The position numbers were made by a program, and so were the translations under genes. The notes below the pieces were generated by a model. The model was not told the origin of the DNA and did no database searches. It was given only the letters and a program-made list of their open reading frames with translations. 64,000 nucleotides of DNA from the NCBI GenBank assembly GCA_020310875.1, contig CM035416.1, forward strand, positions 72,112,983 through 72,176,982, written 5' to 3'. This stretch comes from Ceratopteris richardii (lineage: Eukaryota; Streptophyta; Polypodiopsida; Polypodiales; Pteridaceae). Positions 44,499-57,400 of the stretch are shown piece after piece. Numbering within the stretch: the stretch's first letter is position 1; each line of letters opens with the position of its first letter.

Positions 44499-44580
44499 GC
44501 TCTGTAAAAGCTTCCCCTGCTTTGTGGGATTTGGGGGATCCCGTGGGCACTAGTCCCTTTCTCTTGTACTTTTCTTTCTT

Positions 44581-44654
44581 GTGATCCCATAAAGGAAGTC
44601 TTGAAAGTCAAAAACTTGTGATCCCATAAAGGAAGTCTTGAAAGTCAAACCTTG
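44581..44654 (+). repeat. 37-bp tandem duplication at the L-C 3' junction
   Basis: GTGATCCCATAAAGGAAGTC is repeated at 44581 and 44618, overlapping the right target-site duplicate. It probably arose at or after L-C insertion. Confidence 0.85.
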
Positions 44655-44906
44655 TAGCAAATGACCCGATCCAACCCTATAATATATTTGTACACTATTA
44701 GAAGCATGTTGAGCTTAGTGCATTACCCAAGTATACATCTAGGTTAAACACTACCTACACTAATTCTCACCCACTCCAACTTCACAGATCACTCACAAAC
44801 TTACTAACCACACAGATAGGGGTCAAGGGCATCACGTTGGTATTGTAAAGGAAACACGAAATCATCAGGTTTCTGATATAATACTAATATGTTTTCTTCT
44901 TCTTCT
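44655..44906 (+). other. E5 PR2-ORF3 spacer with acceptor-like end
   Basis: Homologous to the E1 spacer (2130-1901). It ends with TACTAAT (branch-point-like), a TTTTCTTCTTCTTCTAG pyrimidine tract and AG at 44907-44908, exactly where the TRIM repeat begins. Confidence 0.65.
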
Positions 44907-45793
44907 AGTAATAAAGTGATAGCTTGGAGATGGTTGAACCACACACTTGATAGCTAGGAGATGGTTGAATACACCCTAAGAGAGAGGATTAGGAAGTAAT
45001 CCTTAACCCTGGCTTTTGGGGCAAGTGGTTAGCCCATCACATTCCTAACGAAGAGGCTGTGAGTTCAATTCCTTACATTGGTATCAGAGCTTAGGAAGTA
45101 AGCTTGGGCAAGGTGGAATGATCCAATGGCCTCTAAAAAAGGCGCTTGGGCATCCTTATGTGAAAGGGTAGGATTGTGGAAGGCGCGCGTCGGTTTCAAG
45201 GATGGACCTAACAAAGATTGAAGTGTATCTCTCAATCCGTAGGTCAGATTGAGGCATATAATATATACCGTTGGAAAGCTCTTGGAATGAACTTTCCAAT
45301 GAGCTTTGGAAGTGTGAATTCCTTGGGAATCCTTGGGTGACACTTGATTGAGTGTTCAAGATACCAAGCATGGGTGAGAACAAGGTTCAAGACTGAGGTT
45401 GAGAACAAGGGCTCGAGACACCAAGGTTGCGAACAAGAAGGTTCAAGACACCAAGGTTGAGAGCAAGGGTTCAAGAGACCAAGGTTGCGAACAAGGTTCA
45501 AGAAACTGTGCGAGGTTGAGGGACATCAATTCAAGGGCACCTAGGGAGTTCAAGGGGCTGATCACCGAGGTTAGAGGGATATAAGAGCAGATCATTGAGG
45601 AAAATGATTGAGCATGGAAGAATGTAATAAAGTGATAGCTTGGAGATGGTTGAACCACACACTTGATAGCTAGAAGATGGTTGAATACACCCTAAGAGAG
45701 AGGATTAGGAACTAATCCTCAACCATGGCTTTCGGGGCAAGTGGTTAGCCCATCACATTCCTAACGAAGAGGTTGTGACTTCAATTTCTTACA
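44907..45793 (+). mobile_element. TRIM: miniature LTR retrotransposon
   Basis: Two direct repeats of 171 bp (44907-45077 and 45623-45793) differ at about 8-9 positions (about 95% identical). The first is followed at once by a primer site, TGGTATCAGAGC (45079-45090), complementary to plant initiator tRNA-Met. The second is preceded by a purine stretch (GGAAGAA). The 545-bp interior has no coding frame and holds degenerate CAAGGTTGAGAACAAGG repeats. No matching target-site duplicate flanks it, so it may mark a recombination junction between E5 and E3a. Confidence 0.82.
45079..45090 (+). other. primer binding site, tRNA-iMet type (TRIM)
   Basis: TGGTATCAGAGC one base after the LTR end (TTACA). 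It matches the standard initiator-Met primer site of plant LTR elements. Confidence 0.85.
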
Positions 45794-48323
45794 GGCACAA
45801 TCAGAATCTATGAATTTAAGGACCCGGATACACATGGAGAGGTTGTATACCTCGATGAAACTTCAGAAAGAGTATTTGTGGTACCTGACCATGCGAGAAA
45901 TACCTACACATGGAGAGGCGAATTAGTCCTCCCTCCACCTTGAGCAAACGTAAGCACGAGCCATCAGGGGGTAGGAACATCCTCAGCCCATGGCATGCAA
46001 AGAGAGAAAAACAAAGAAAGACGTGAAGTAAGTTTCAATCATCCCATAGGGAGAGATAGAACCACCATAGACACAGACAAAGTGGATAGACAAAGAGAAC
46101 CTAGAATACCAGGTAGTAGAGATGATTTTCCTCTACCTAAACCATGTGAACACGCAAGAATATTAAGACCCACTCAATTAGTAAAATCCATGAAAAACTA
46201 CTTCGATGGGACAAGAGATCCCTATGATCATGTTGCGGAATTTAAGCAAGTGCTAAGGGCAAAGCAAGTCGAAGACATGTTCACGCAATACAATGCATTT
46301 GGACTAACGTTAAAGAATACAGCTTTAACTTGGTTCCAACCATTGCAACAAAGGCAATTTAGAGACATCCATCACTTTTTAGAGTCATTCATCACTGAAT
46401 TCTCTAAAAGTGGGATCAAACATGACACGTCTTCATTGATTCATAGTTTTAAACGAAGCCCTCAAGAAACAGTTAGACTCGCAGGACGTAGGTTTAGACA
46501 ATATGTTGAAAGATGTCCAATGCAAGAGTTACCCTCACAGGCCAAGCAAGTTTCATTGTTTGTAGATGGCCTCTTGAGCTCTAAACTACGCTCCTATGTA
46601 TACTTGAAGGAACCAAGAACGCTAGAGCAGTGTGTAAGAATTTGTATAGACATTGATGACAACTTAGGAGACGAGTTGGAACTCTCAAAAGTCTATAAGG
46701 ACTCAGATTGTTCATCTCTAGCATCCACAAAACTATCTAGCTCGATAGAAGACCTAGCAGAAAAAGTGGCCCAAAAACTAGGAGTTTCAAGTAAACAGAT
46801 GCCTAGGTTAACAACCAACAAGCGTTGATACACCAGTGGTGGTGATCATATGGCAAATGTGTGTCCCAATGCAACACAACCACAAGCCAACCCTAGTGGC
46901 CAATACTGTACGATTGAGAGACGATACACGAATCATACGGCTCAAGACTGCCCATACAACAAACAAGTAGTGAGAACAGAGACCACAACTTGTCTTATCT
47001 CAGTAGCCACCCCCACCAGCTAATGTCATCTCAGTTAAATATGCTACTGCAGAAGAGAACCTCAATAGGGCTTTAGTGCCTTCATCACCCCTGATCATAG
47101 AGAGTGACCCGAACTCTAATAGTTTTGACTCTACTCATGTAGATAGTCCACCCATTTATTACACAAAGTCACCAGAACATGTGGAACCTTATCAGTATGA
47201 TAGTCCACCATTGGAACCTAGTTGGGTGCCCGACTATGCTAATGTGATGTATACAAACCCAAATCCGCGGCTCCAATTGAGACAACAAAGACCCTAGGGC
47301 CCTAGAGGGCCATGCTTTAGGTGCCAAGGAGATCATTTCATAAAGGATTGTCCACATCCTCCGATAGGAGGACAATCACAATACTATAATGTACAAGGCT
47401 TTTGTGCCGATTGTGGTAAAGAGCATGTCATAAAAGATTGTCCTAAGAACCATGGTAATGCTTCAAATGTAACCCCCATCAACGTGATAGGTATTGTAAA
47501 AAACGCAAATGGATCCAACCGTACATACGTGCATATCCAAGCTATAACAAGAGCCCAAGTGCTCTTACAGAACCAACAACTTAATCATGAGAAAGTAGCC
47601 GGAACTAGGGAAGTTGGAGAATCTAGCAAGAAAAAGACAAAATCTTGGAAAGATTCTAGAGAAAGAATCAAGAGAAAGTGGAGTAAAAGGATAACTGAAC
47701 TGGAAGGAAGTCTCAAGGAATCTAGAGCCAAAATGCTAGAATTGACTTCACAGGAATTGAATCAAGAGAACCCAACTCAGAGATCAGGATCAGTCCTAGC
47801 AGAACCCATACCAGAAAACCTAGACATGATGTTTTGCGCATATCAAGCAAGATTAAAAGAAGGACCTCAAATAGCGGAGATGAGTAAGAACTACCCTCGA
47901 GCGGACTTAGAAATTGAGCGGACTAAACTTTGCATGAAGATGGTAGAATTAGCACAAGCAATGTTCGAAGCCTCTAGATATCTTAATTGGAATAACATGG
48001 CAAAACCAGAGTTACACTTTCAAGGATTAATGGAGAGGCTATAATACTTGATTGATAGTAGGGAGAAAAAGAATCATCATAGGAACCCTATTGCCTCAGA
48101 AACACAGGAAAGGAATGCACCATCCCTGTCTCAAGTACCCAATACGGAAGATGAAGACAACTTGTCTTCCATACATAAATATTCACATGAATTTTTGAGA
48201 GAAATACAAGAAGAGAAGTGGAGAAAAGAACAAGGAACCCATCCTCCTATTCAAGAAATAGACGACTTGCAAGAGCAATTTCCCCAAGACATCCCCTCTA
48301 TCTACGATGATGTAGAGGAAGAG
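45794..48323 (+). pseudogene. E3a gag, 5'-truncated and pol-less
   Basis: Starts inside gag (IYEFKDPDTHGEVVYLDET) right after the TRIM. The gag core (KSMKNYFDGTRDPYDHVAEF, LAGRRFRQYVERCP) and knuckles CFRCQGDHFIKDC and CADCGKEHVIKDC are present; the first knuckle is hit by a stop (46826). A deletion follows near 46975, with stops at 47295 and 48042. The frame reaches the gag-PR linker (IPSIYDDVEEE) and then meets the LTR start exactly at 48324. All of pol is gone. About as similar to E3b as two members of one subfamily. Confidence 0.85.
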
Positions 48324-48962
48324 TGTTGGCAGCAGCCAGAGGCATAGAAGACGCGGAAGCATGTAAAGACAGAGCAAGGAGCCAGTCGAATCAATTTTTC
48401 AAAGATTTATGTTTTATAAATATTCTTCAAAACCTCCAACATTGATTTTCATCACTATTGTAACATATGTAACATAGAAAAAACCCTTTTTATAATGCAT
48501 AGCTCCATTTTGTGCAAGCCGAGGAGTCCTCAAGCTTGAGGAGCTTAGGTAGAATGAGCGTACCAATTTTGGTTATTTTTAAACACCGTTTACCCTCTCA
48601 AATAGCGCATAGGACCTATTTTTAACTATGTCGGTCACTAGATGTGAAACCGGTCAAAACTAGTCTAGAATCTATAAAAAGAGCTAGAGAGCTCATTTTT
48701 AAAGTTAGTTAGTGTGACCTTAGAGCTATTTTGAGCTTGTAATTGAGATCTTGAGCAATAGAGTTGATTTCCTACCTTCCATTGTGTCTTCCTTGTCTCT
48801 TCGTAGTGTGTGTGTATGTGTGTGTGCATCTCTATGCTTCTCACCTTCACTCTCACTTCATCTCACATTCACGATCTTCATATCACTCCTATCTCTTCCG
48901 CGGATTGACATTAAGGAGGTGGAGCTTCTTAACGTGGTTCTCACCATTGTGCTAGAGCAACA
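48324..48962 (+). repeat. LTR shared by E3a (3') and E3b (5')
   Basis: 639 bp, TGTTGGCAG to AACA, aligned with the LTRs of E1 and E2. TATAAAAA at 48673, then GAGCTAGAGAGCTC. It serves as 3' LTR of E3a and 5' LTR of E3b, the pattern left by unequal recombination. Confidence 0.9.
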
Positions 48963-48969
48963 CCAAATT

Positions 48970-48987
48970 TGGTGCCGTTGCCGGGGA
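48970..48987 (+). other. primer binding site, tRNA-Asp type (E3b)
   Basis: TGGTGCCGTTGCCGGGGA differs from the E1 site by one C-to-T change. Confidence 0.9.
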
Positions 48988-50871
48988 TCGAGTATAGGAC
49001 GAATGTGTGATGGTAAGACAAAAGCAAGAAGTGGTGTTGGAAGGTAAAAATTTCAGTTTTTGTTGTTGTTTTTACTTAGTTTTTAGTGTTTTTCACCTCC
49101 CCCACACTCCATCTTCATCACCGCATCATCATCTTCATCTCCAAAAAAATCAGAAAATTCACCATATCCACCCATTCTCCTCATTTCCCCTCATTTGTGC
49201 ATGTGAGAGAGAGAGAGAGAGCTTTTGTGCTTGTGTGTACTTGTGTGCTTTTGAGTTTTCTTGCAGGTACAGAGCTCCTGTTCATCAGGAAAGCTTGGAA
49301 AAGGTAAAAATTTCACTTTCTGTTAGAGATCTGCCGAGTGTGTCAGACCATCGCGATGGTCTGCCAACTTCGATATTTTTGGTAAGCGAGTTCATAAGCG
49401 TGTAGGCGACCCTTGCATGTGTAGGAATCCATACTTGCATTGCAAAAATTTGCATTTTGGTGGACCATCGCGATTAGCTCAGACCATCGCAATTGTGTCA
49501 CACCATCACGATTGGCTCAGGCCATCGCGACGGCTCGGTCGGACCATCGCGACGGTCTCGCACCATCTCGACGGCTCACTTGAGCCATCGCGATGGCTCA
49601 CTTGGACCATCGCGACGATCTCGTCGACCCCACGCCATCGCACCGACGCTGCCACGTGGCAAGCTAGACCATCACGACAGTTCACTCCCTCGGACCATCG
49701 CGACGACACCCTCAAACCATCACGACACCTCGAAAATTGAACCATCGCGATTGGCTCACGCCATCACGCTCGGACCATCGCGATTGGCTCACGCCATCGC
49801 ATCTGTGACCATCGCGACAGTTCACTTTGGACCATCGCGACGGCTCACGTTGACCATTGACTGATGCCATCACGATTGTTTGTCGATCGAGCCATCGCGA
49901 TTGCTCATTCCAGACCATCGTGACAGTTCACATTCACGCCATCGTGACTACTCAAATTCACGCCATCGCGACAGTTCGCACTTTCGGACCATCGCGTTGT
50001 GCCACACCATCGCGACGGTTCACCTAGACCATCGCGACGGTCCCAGACCATCGCGATTATCTCAGACTATCGCGATTATCTCAGACCATCGCGATTGTCC
50101 ACCCCAAACAGATTTTTTGGAATTGATTTTTTGGTCAATTTTGGGGCTAATTTTGGGAACTTTTTGGGTGATTAGATTCATAGGAGACCCCTTAGCTCAT
50201 ATTTGAAGAGAAACCTGTTTGACAGTCTTTACCCCCCAGGGCCTGAACGGTCATATCTTTTTCATCCGAAGTCCGTTGATTTTTAGATAAGCTAGTTTGA
50301 GGTTGACCTAGTGTGGGACTAGAAAGCCAGGGGACATTGAAGTTTTTGGGCAAAAGGGAAAGGACTTTTAAAAGTGTATATATTCAGGTGCTTGATCTAA
50401 ACATTGAATTGGTCTAAACATTGAATTTTGGCAGGTCTAGCAAGGTCAAGCAAGGGCAATCAAGGCAAGGCAGTGAAGAACGCAGGGCTTGGGAAGCGCG
50501 GCTTCTTGGGCATCAGAGCAACCAACAAAGCTGACTTGAGGTTGGAAGATTACTCAACCCCCTCAGTCAATTCTTAGCTTAAGCTAAACGTTAGCATTGT
50601 GGATTAGATTAACAACGATAGGAACACATCAAATGCAAGAGACTTAAATTTTTCAAGTCCAAGACTAAAGTAAAGGTGTGTGATACAAAAACCTAACGGG
50701 AAAGAACATAAGTCTAACGGAACGAGAACTCAAAGTACCACGAAAAGTCGATTCCTGACGCTTACAGAAAGATAAGACAAGCACTTAAGGCATATAAAAA
50801 GAATCAAGAAAGTAAGAACAAAGAATCCTTGACGATCTGAGTGTGTACTGAGTGTGCAAGGAAGTAAATTC
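48988..50871 (+). other. E3b 5' leader
   Basis: No gene. It holds GTGATG/GTAAGAC (donor GT at 49013-49014), a pyrimidine-rich stretch, an acceptor-like TTTTCTTGCAG/G near 49265, the CATCGCGA array, and unique leader to the gag ATG at 50872. Confidence 0.75.
49335..50100 (+). repeat. CCATCGCGA array in E3b leader
   Basis: More than 20 units of the type GACCATCGCGA(T/C)GGCTCA at irregular spacing of 15-35 bp, with some CATCACGA variants. Same place in the leader and same TCGCGA core as in E1, but a different flanking unit (CCATCGCGA instead of CTATCGCGACAC). Confidence 0.93.
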
Positions 50872-53800
50872 ATGAACCTTAGATCGGGCAAACATATAGG
50901 TAAGTCAGACCGACGAAGCCTTAGATCATCAGAAGCAAGTGTAGGCACTACTGCATGATCGTGGGCTCAACAATTGAATAGTAATTACCCCTACGAGTTG
51001 AGCTCAGATACGAGTGAATCAGAAATGGAATTTAGCACAGAAAGACCGGAATGAGGGTCAAACGTTGCATATTTAGAAAGACCTGAGGACCCTATAGGAC
51101 TCAGTTAGAATTTCTCCGAACCAACTGATTAGGTGCTCGCATCTATGAGGATGGTTTGCGAAGACAAGTAGTGCAAATGCACAATCCTGATCAACCCATT
51201 GGATTGGAACGTCCAGTGGTGAAATTCGAGCAAGACGCGTACATAGACAAGGAAGGAACGATGTACATCTTAAGTACGCAGCCAAACAATACGAATGAGT
51301 TTGGTATAATTTAGTTAGAGACGGAAGCGAGATCTCAAGGAAAGGAACCATTAGAAGAACCAAGAACACCTAGAGGGAAATCTGTACTAACACGAGTACT
51401 AGTTCCAAATTGGACCCCTCAGGACAATAGAAGCATAGAGCTGTTTGTAAATAAAGAGACTGACGAGGCATTTTGGAGATATAGAACGGATCAACCTAGT
51501 GAGGTAGGCTCCATCATAATCTACAAATTTAAAGACCCGGATACACCTGGAAAGGTGGTATACCTGGATGAAACTTATGAAAGAGTATTTGTGGTACCTG
51601 ACCACGCTAGAAATACCTACACATGGAGAGGTGATTTAGTATTCCCTCCATCTCGAGCAAACGTAAACGCGAGTCATCAAGGGGCTGGAACATCCTCAGC
51701 CCAGGGCATGCAAAGAGAAAAGAATAAAGAAAGACCTGAAGTTAGTTTCAATCATCCCATAGGGAGGGATAGAACCACCATAGACACGGACAGAGTGGAA
51801 AGACAAAGAATGCCAGTTGGTAAAGATGATTTTCCTCTACCTAGACCACGTGAACACGCAAGAATATTGAGACCCACTCAGTTACTGAAGTCCATGAAAA
51901 ACTACTTTGATGGGACAGGAGATCCCTATGACCATGTAGCGAAATTTAAGCAAGTGCTAAGAGCAGAGCAGGTAGAAGACATGTTCACGCAATATAACGC
52001 TTTTGGGCTAACATTAAAGAATACCGCTTTAACTTGGCTCCAACCATTGCAACAAAGGCAGTTTAGAGGCATTCATCACTTTTTAGAGTCATTCATCACT
52101 GAATTTTCTAAAAGTGGGATCAGACATGATACGTCTTCGTTGATTCATAGTTTCAAACAGACCCCTCAGGAAACTGTTAGACTCGCAGGACGTAGGTTCA
52201 GACAATATGTTGAAAGATGTCCAATGCAAGAGCTACCCTCACAAGCCAAGCAAGTGTCATTGTTTTTAGATGGCTTGTTGAGCTCTAAACTACGCTCCTA
52301 TGTGTACTTGAAGGAACCTAGAACGCTAGAGCAGTGTGTAAGAATTTGCATAGACATTGAGGACAACTTAGGAGATGAGTTGGAACTCTCAAAGGTCTAC
52401 AAGGACTCAGATTGTTTATCTCTAGCATCCACAAAATTGTCTAGCTCAATAGAGGACCTAGCAGAAAAAGTGGCCCAGAAACTAGGAGTTTCTAGTAAAC
52501 AGATGCCCAAGTTAACAACTAACACACATTGTTACACCTGTGGTGGAAATCATTTGGCAAATGTGTGTCCCAATGCAACACAACCACAAGCCAACCCTAG
52601 TGGCCAATATTGCACTATTGAGAGAAGATACACGAATCATACGGCTCAAGACTGCCCATACAACAAACAGGTAGTGAGACAAAACTACCCGCAAGCATAC
52701 CCGCAACCAGGTAGGTATCCAGGCCAATACAATGCTCAACCTTATTACTATAGGCCTCCTCAAAATTATCCATATCAGGCTCACAAAGACCTCAATTTGT
52801 CTTAGCTCAGCAGCCACCCCCACCAGCTAATGTCATCTCAGTGAAATACGCTGCTGCAGAAGAGAACCTCAATAGAGCTTTAGTTCTCGTTTCACCCTTA
52901 ATTACTGACAGTGATCCGAACTCAAACAATTTTGACTCTACTCATGTAGATAGTCCACCCGCGTATTACACAGAGTCACCAGAACATGTAGAGACACATC
53001 AATATGATAGTCCACCAGTGGAACCTAGTTGGGAGCCCGACTATGCTAATGTGATGTACACAAACCCGAATCCGCGGCCCCGATTGAGACAGCAAAGACC
53101 ACAGGGCCCTAGAGGACCATGCTTTAGGTGCCAAGGAGATCACTTCATAAAGGATTGTCCACATCCTCCAGTAGCAGGACACTCACAATACTATAACATA
53201 CAAGGCTTTTGTGCCGACTGTTGTAAAGAACATATAATCAAAGATTGTCCTAAGAACCCTGCTAATGTGTCAAATGTGACACCGATCAACGTGATATGTA
53301 TTGTGCACAACGCGGATGGATCCAACCCTACATATGTGCCTATCCAAGCTATAACAAGAGCCTAGGCGCTCTTACAGAACCAACAGCTTAATCAGGAGAA
53401 AATAGTCGGAACTAGTGAAGTTGGAGAATCTAGCAATAAAAAGACGAAATCTTGGAAAGATTCCAGAGAAAGAATTAAGAGAAAATGGAGTAAAAGGATA
53501 ACTAAGTTGGAAGGAAGTCTCAAGGAATCTAGAGCCAAAATCCTAGAGTTGACTTCACAGGAATTGAATTAAGAGAATCCAGCTCAGAAATCAGGATCAG
53601 TTTTAGCAGAACCCATACCAAAAAATCTAGACATGATGTTTCGTGCATATCAGGATAGAATAAAGGAAGGACCTCAAGTAGCTGAAATGAGTAAAAGCTA
53701 CCCACGAGTAGATCTAGAAATTGAGAGGACTAAACTTTGCATGAAGATGGTAGAATTAGCACAAGCAATGTTTGAAGCTTCTAGATATCTAAATTGGAAT

Positions 53801-54440
53801 AACATGGCAAAACCGGAATTACACTTTCAAGGATTAATGGAGAGGCTAGAATACTTGATCGATAGCAAAGAGAAAAAGGATCAGCATAGGAACCCTATTG
53901 TCCCAGAGACACAAGAAAGAATGCACCATCCCTGTCTCAAGTACCCAACACAGAAGGGGAAGACAACCTGTCTTCCATACATAGGTACTCACATGAATTT
54001 TTGAGAGAAATCCAAGAAGAGAAATGGAGAAAAGAACAAGGAACCCATCCTCCTATCCAAGAAATAGACGACTTGCAGGAACAATTTCCCCAAGACATTC
54101 CCTCTATTTACGACGATGTAGAGGAGGAGCAACTGAGTGAACACAGAGGTTTTGAATCTAACTCTCTGCAAGAATTATCTCAGTTCACAGGACCTTGGGA
54201 AGCAAAGTCTATTAGTATGAGAGCACCCACAATAATAGTGAGGAATGAAGAATCAGTGATCCCTAGAAACACGGAAGTGGTCAAGAACGCTAAAGTTCAG
54301 TGTCAACTCACGCTTGAGGAATTATTGAAGGTTAAACCAGAACTGTGGAAGCACGTAGCAAATCAATTCCCCGAGCCTGCTACTACTCCCTCACAGATTG
54401 GAACACACAAAAAGGTACCAGAGATACCCGTAGAAAAGAT
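50872..54440 (+). pseudogene. E3b gag
   Basis: ATG at 50872 (MNLRSGKHIG). A TGA at 50957 and further breaks near 51050-51130 are followed by a long open stretch (about 51320-52803) with the gag core. Knuckles are CYTCGGNHLANVC, CFRCQGDHFIKDC and CADCCKEHIIKDC, all C-x2-C-x3-H-x4-C. Frameshifts lie near 52790 and 53920, and stops at 53363 and 53569 (CAG and CAA to TAG and TAA types). The linker (IPSIYDDVEEEQLSEH) continues into PR1, unlike in E3a. Confidence 0.87.
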
Positions 54441-57400
54441 ATGAGATGTAAGCGAAGGAGAGGAAGGTAACACTTATCTTCCAATAACCCATCAGGGCTA
54501 CACCACGAAAGCCATCTAGATTTAGGAGCCGGAGTAGCCATAGCTACCACCGCTTTATGGAAACATTGGGGTAAGCCAACATTAAGACCTACCTGGATGA
54601 AGCAACAAATGGCTGACGGACACATAGAAAAACCATTAGGCTTACTAGAAGGCATATCTCTCACCACTTGTGGTGTGGAGTTTGAGCATACCTTTGCCAT
54701 TTGTGATTTTGCAAAAAATCATGCTTATGAGATGATTCTAGGATAAACGTTCATGCGTTAGTTGCAAATTGTACAAGATTGGGGAACTAATTCTTTGTAT
54801 TTGCAACATTTAGGTGTGACTACCAAAGTCAATCTTAAAGACTATTCCCATAGAGATGTACCCCCCCCATAAGACAAAGGTAGAAACGGAATCTATACAC
54901 TCATTAGAGTCAGACCCCTCATGGTTACACGAGGACACTCATTTATGGATGTGTAAAGTGGCAAAACAAGAGGAAGAACGGTTAGAAGCAAGGACCTTAG
55001 GTGCAGAACAACATCCACGAACCCTTCAAGACCCAACGTACGCACCTATAGTGTTTCTAGATGAGGAATTCGAACCCCATGGTTGGGCAGAAATCCTAGC
55101 AACCATGGACGTAGCCATCAATGAAGAACAATGGACACCCCACTGTGACGAGGATGGCTATGACATTTCAGTTTTCATGATAGAGCCAATCATATGTGAT
55201 TCAATTATAGAAGAATGTGAACCCAGCACTGAAGCATTTGAGGATGCGAGTGATTTCGATTTAGAATCAATTATTATGGACCCACCCTTTGCATCAGAAG
55301 AAAAATATTTTTACAAAGTAGAAACTTACCCTCAGACACACGAAGAAATTATGAATGAGGTGAGGTTAACCACACAAGTGATTGACAAAAGTGAAGGTAA
55401 GAAAAGAAAGAAGAAAGAAACCATGTTAGAAACAGAAGAATCTTTATTTGAAGTACCCGAGAACTTCAAGAAATATGAAATAGAAGATAGACGAATAATG
55501 GTACGAATGCCAAACAGAAAAGCTGACATTGGAGAAGTATATAATAATCGAGAGAAAACCAAAAAAATAATAGTGGCCATAGAAGGAGAAGAAGAAAAAT
55601 GTACATACATAGGGCATGATTTGACGAAGGAAGAAGAAGAAGAATTAGTTGCCCTATTGCGCGAATATAGAGATGTGTTCGCGTGGAGTTACAAAGATTT
55701 GAAAGGAGTAGATCCAGACATATGTTCTCATAGAATCCCTATGACTCCAGATGCAAAACCGACAAAACAAAAACCATACACGTACAATGATAACTACGCT
55801 GCGAAGATTAAAGAAGAAATAGATCGTTTGATAGAAGCAGGATTCATTTACGAAATTGAGCATACCGAATGGGTATCCCCCATTGTGGTTGTGCCCAAGA
55901 AGAATGGAAAATTGCGTGTGTGTATTAACCTTAAAAAAGTTAATCCCGCCACAATTAGAGATAGTTATCCTCTTCCTATCACAGAACACCTATTGGAAAG
56001 AGTTGCGGGCAAGGAAGTTTACAGCTTCCTTGATGGTTTCTCAGGCTATAATCAAGTAGCCATTGCTCCAGAAGGTCAACACAAGACGGCTTTTGCCACA
56101 GAATGGGGCATATTTGCATTTCGTGTGATGCCATTTGGCTTAACAAATGCACCCGCTACTTTCTAGCGACTCATGTGTCATGTTTTTAAGAAATTTTTAC
56201 GTAAGAATTTGGAAGTTTATGTCGATGACTTATGTGCACATTCAAATGAGAGACAGGCGCATATCCCAGAGTTAAGACAAGTATTTGACAAATGTCGAGA
56301 ATATCAGGTTTGTTTGAACCCAGAAAAGTGCGTTTTCATGGTCAGACAAGGCAAAATTCTAGGACACATTGTGTCAAAGAATGGAATCTCTACGGACGAA
56401 GAAAAAGTGAAAGTGATTGCAGATCTACCTAGACCAACTAACGTGAAAGAGGTACAGGCATTTATGGGCCATTGCGGTTATTATAGACGATTCATACACA
56501 TGTATGCAATCATAGCCAAGCCATTGTACTCTCTTTTGACCCATTTTGAATGGACAGACGAGTGTGAAAATTCATTCACCGAACTCAAACGACGTTTGTG
56601 CTCAGCACCTATATTGACAACCCCGGATTGGAGTAAGCCATTCCATGTACATGTGGATGCATCCAACTATGCCATAGGATGTGTGTTAGCACAACCCACG
56701 AATGAAGGAAACATAGATCTCCCCATAGCTTACGCGAGCAGACAGTTGAACGCAACAGAAAGAAATTATACCGCTATGGAACGAGAAGGATTAGGGATGA
56801 TCTACACAGTAAAGAAATTCAGGCATTATTTGTTGGCAAACAAGTTCAAGTTCTTTACAGATCATCAAGCCCTATTGTACTTAGTCAACAAACCATGTAA
56901 CACAGGACGATTAATACATTGGTTTCTATTACTCATGGAGTATGATTTCGAAGTAGGAGTCAGGAAAGGAAAGACATATCTCAGAGCTGATCACCTCTCG
57001 AGATTAACCACAGGAGAAGCTCCTCAAGGAATAGTGGATGAATTACCCGATGCATACTTGTTTAACCTTGAGATAGCACCATATGGACCCAAGAATCCTA
57101 GGATAAGGATCAGGGAAGGAGAGATTACCAAGTCTTAGAGATATCAAATAATAGCAGGAAGCATATATAAACAGGATAATCAAAAGATTCTTGCTTGTTG
57201 TGTAGATGAATCAGAACATGCAAATTGGTTGCAATTAGCACATGTAGGTGCATTGATGCAACATCATTCGAAACATCATACATTGCAGACTCTACATAGA
57301 CTAGGAGTATATTGGCCTTCTATGGAAGCAGATGTCTACAAGTTATGTAAAGAATGCCATGTCTGTTGTGAAAGACCACCAGTAGAACATGCTACGTTAT

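Larger units (their letters stand above)
38896..44577 (+). mobile_element. L-C: LINE inserted into E5
   Basis: Target-site duplicate CTTGTGATCCC at 38885-38895 and 44578-44588. It has a 5' UTR with a TCGCGA-rich repeat, broken ORF1 and ORF2, and a 3' UTR that ends about 60 bp short of the L-B 3' end. A 595-bp deletion removes most of the endonuclease. E5 sequence continues on both sides. Confidence 0.85.

Noticed and set aside
45010..45077. tRNA-like sequence at the TRIM LTR end
   Set aside because: The boxes are weak and no full cloverleaf can be drawn; it is part of the LTR.
49417..50206. Open frames rich in SHRDG- and PSR-type repeats
   Set aside because: Translations of the CCATCGCGA array in the E3b leader.
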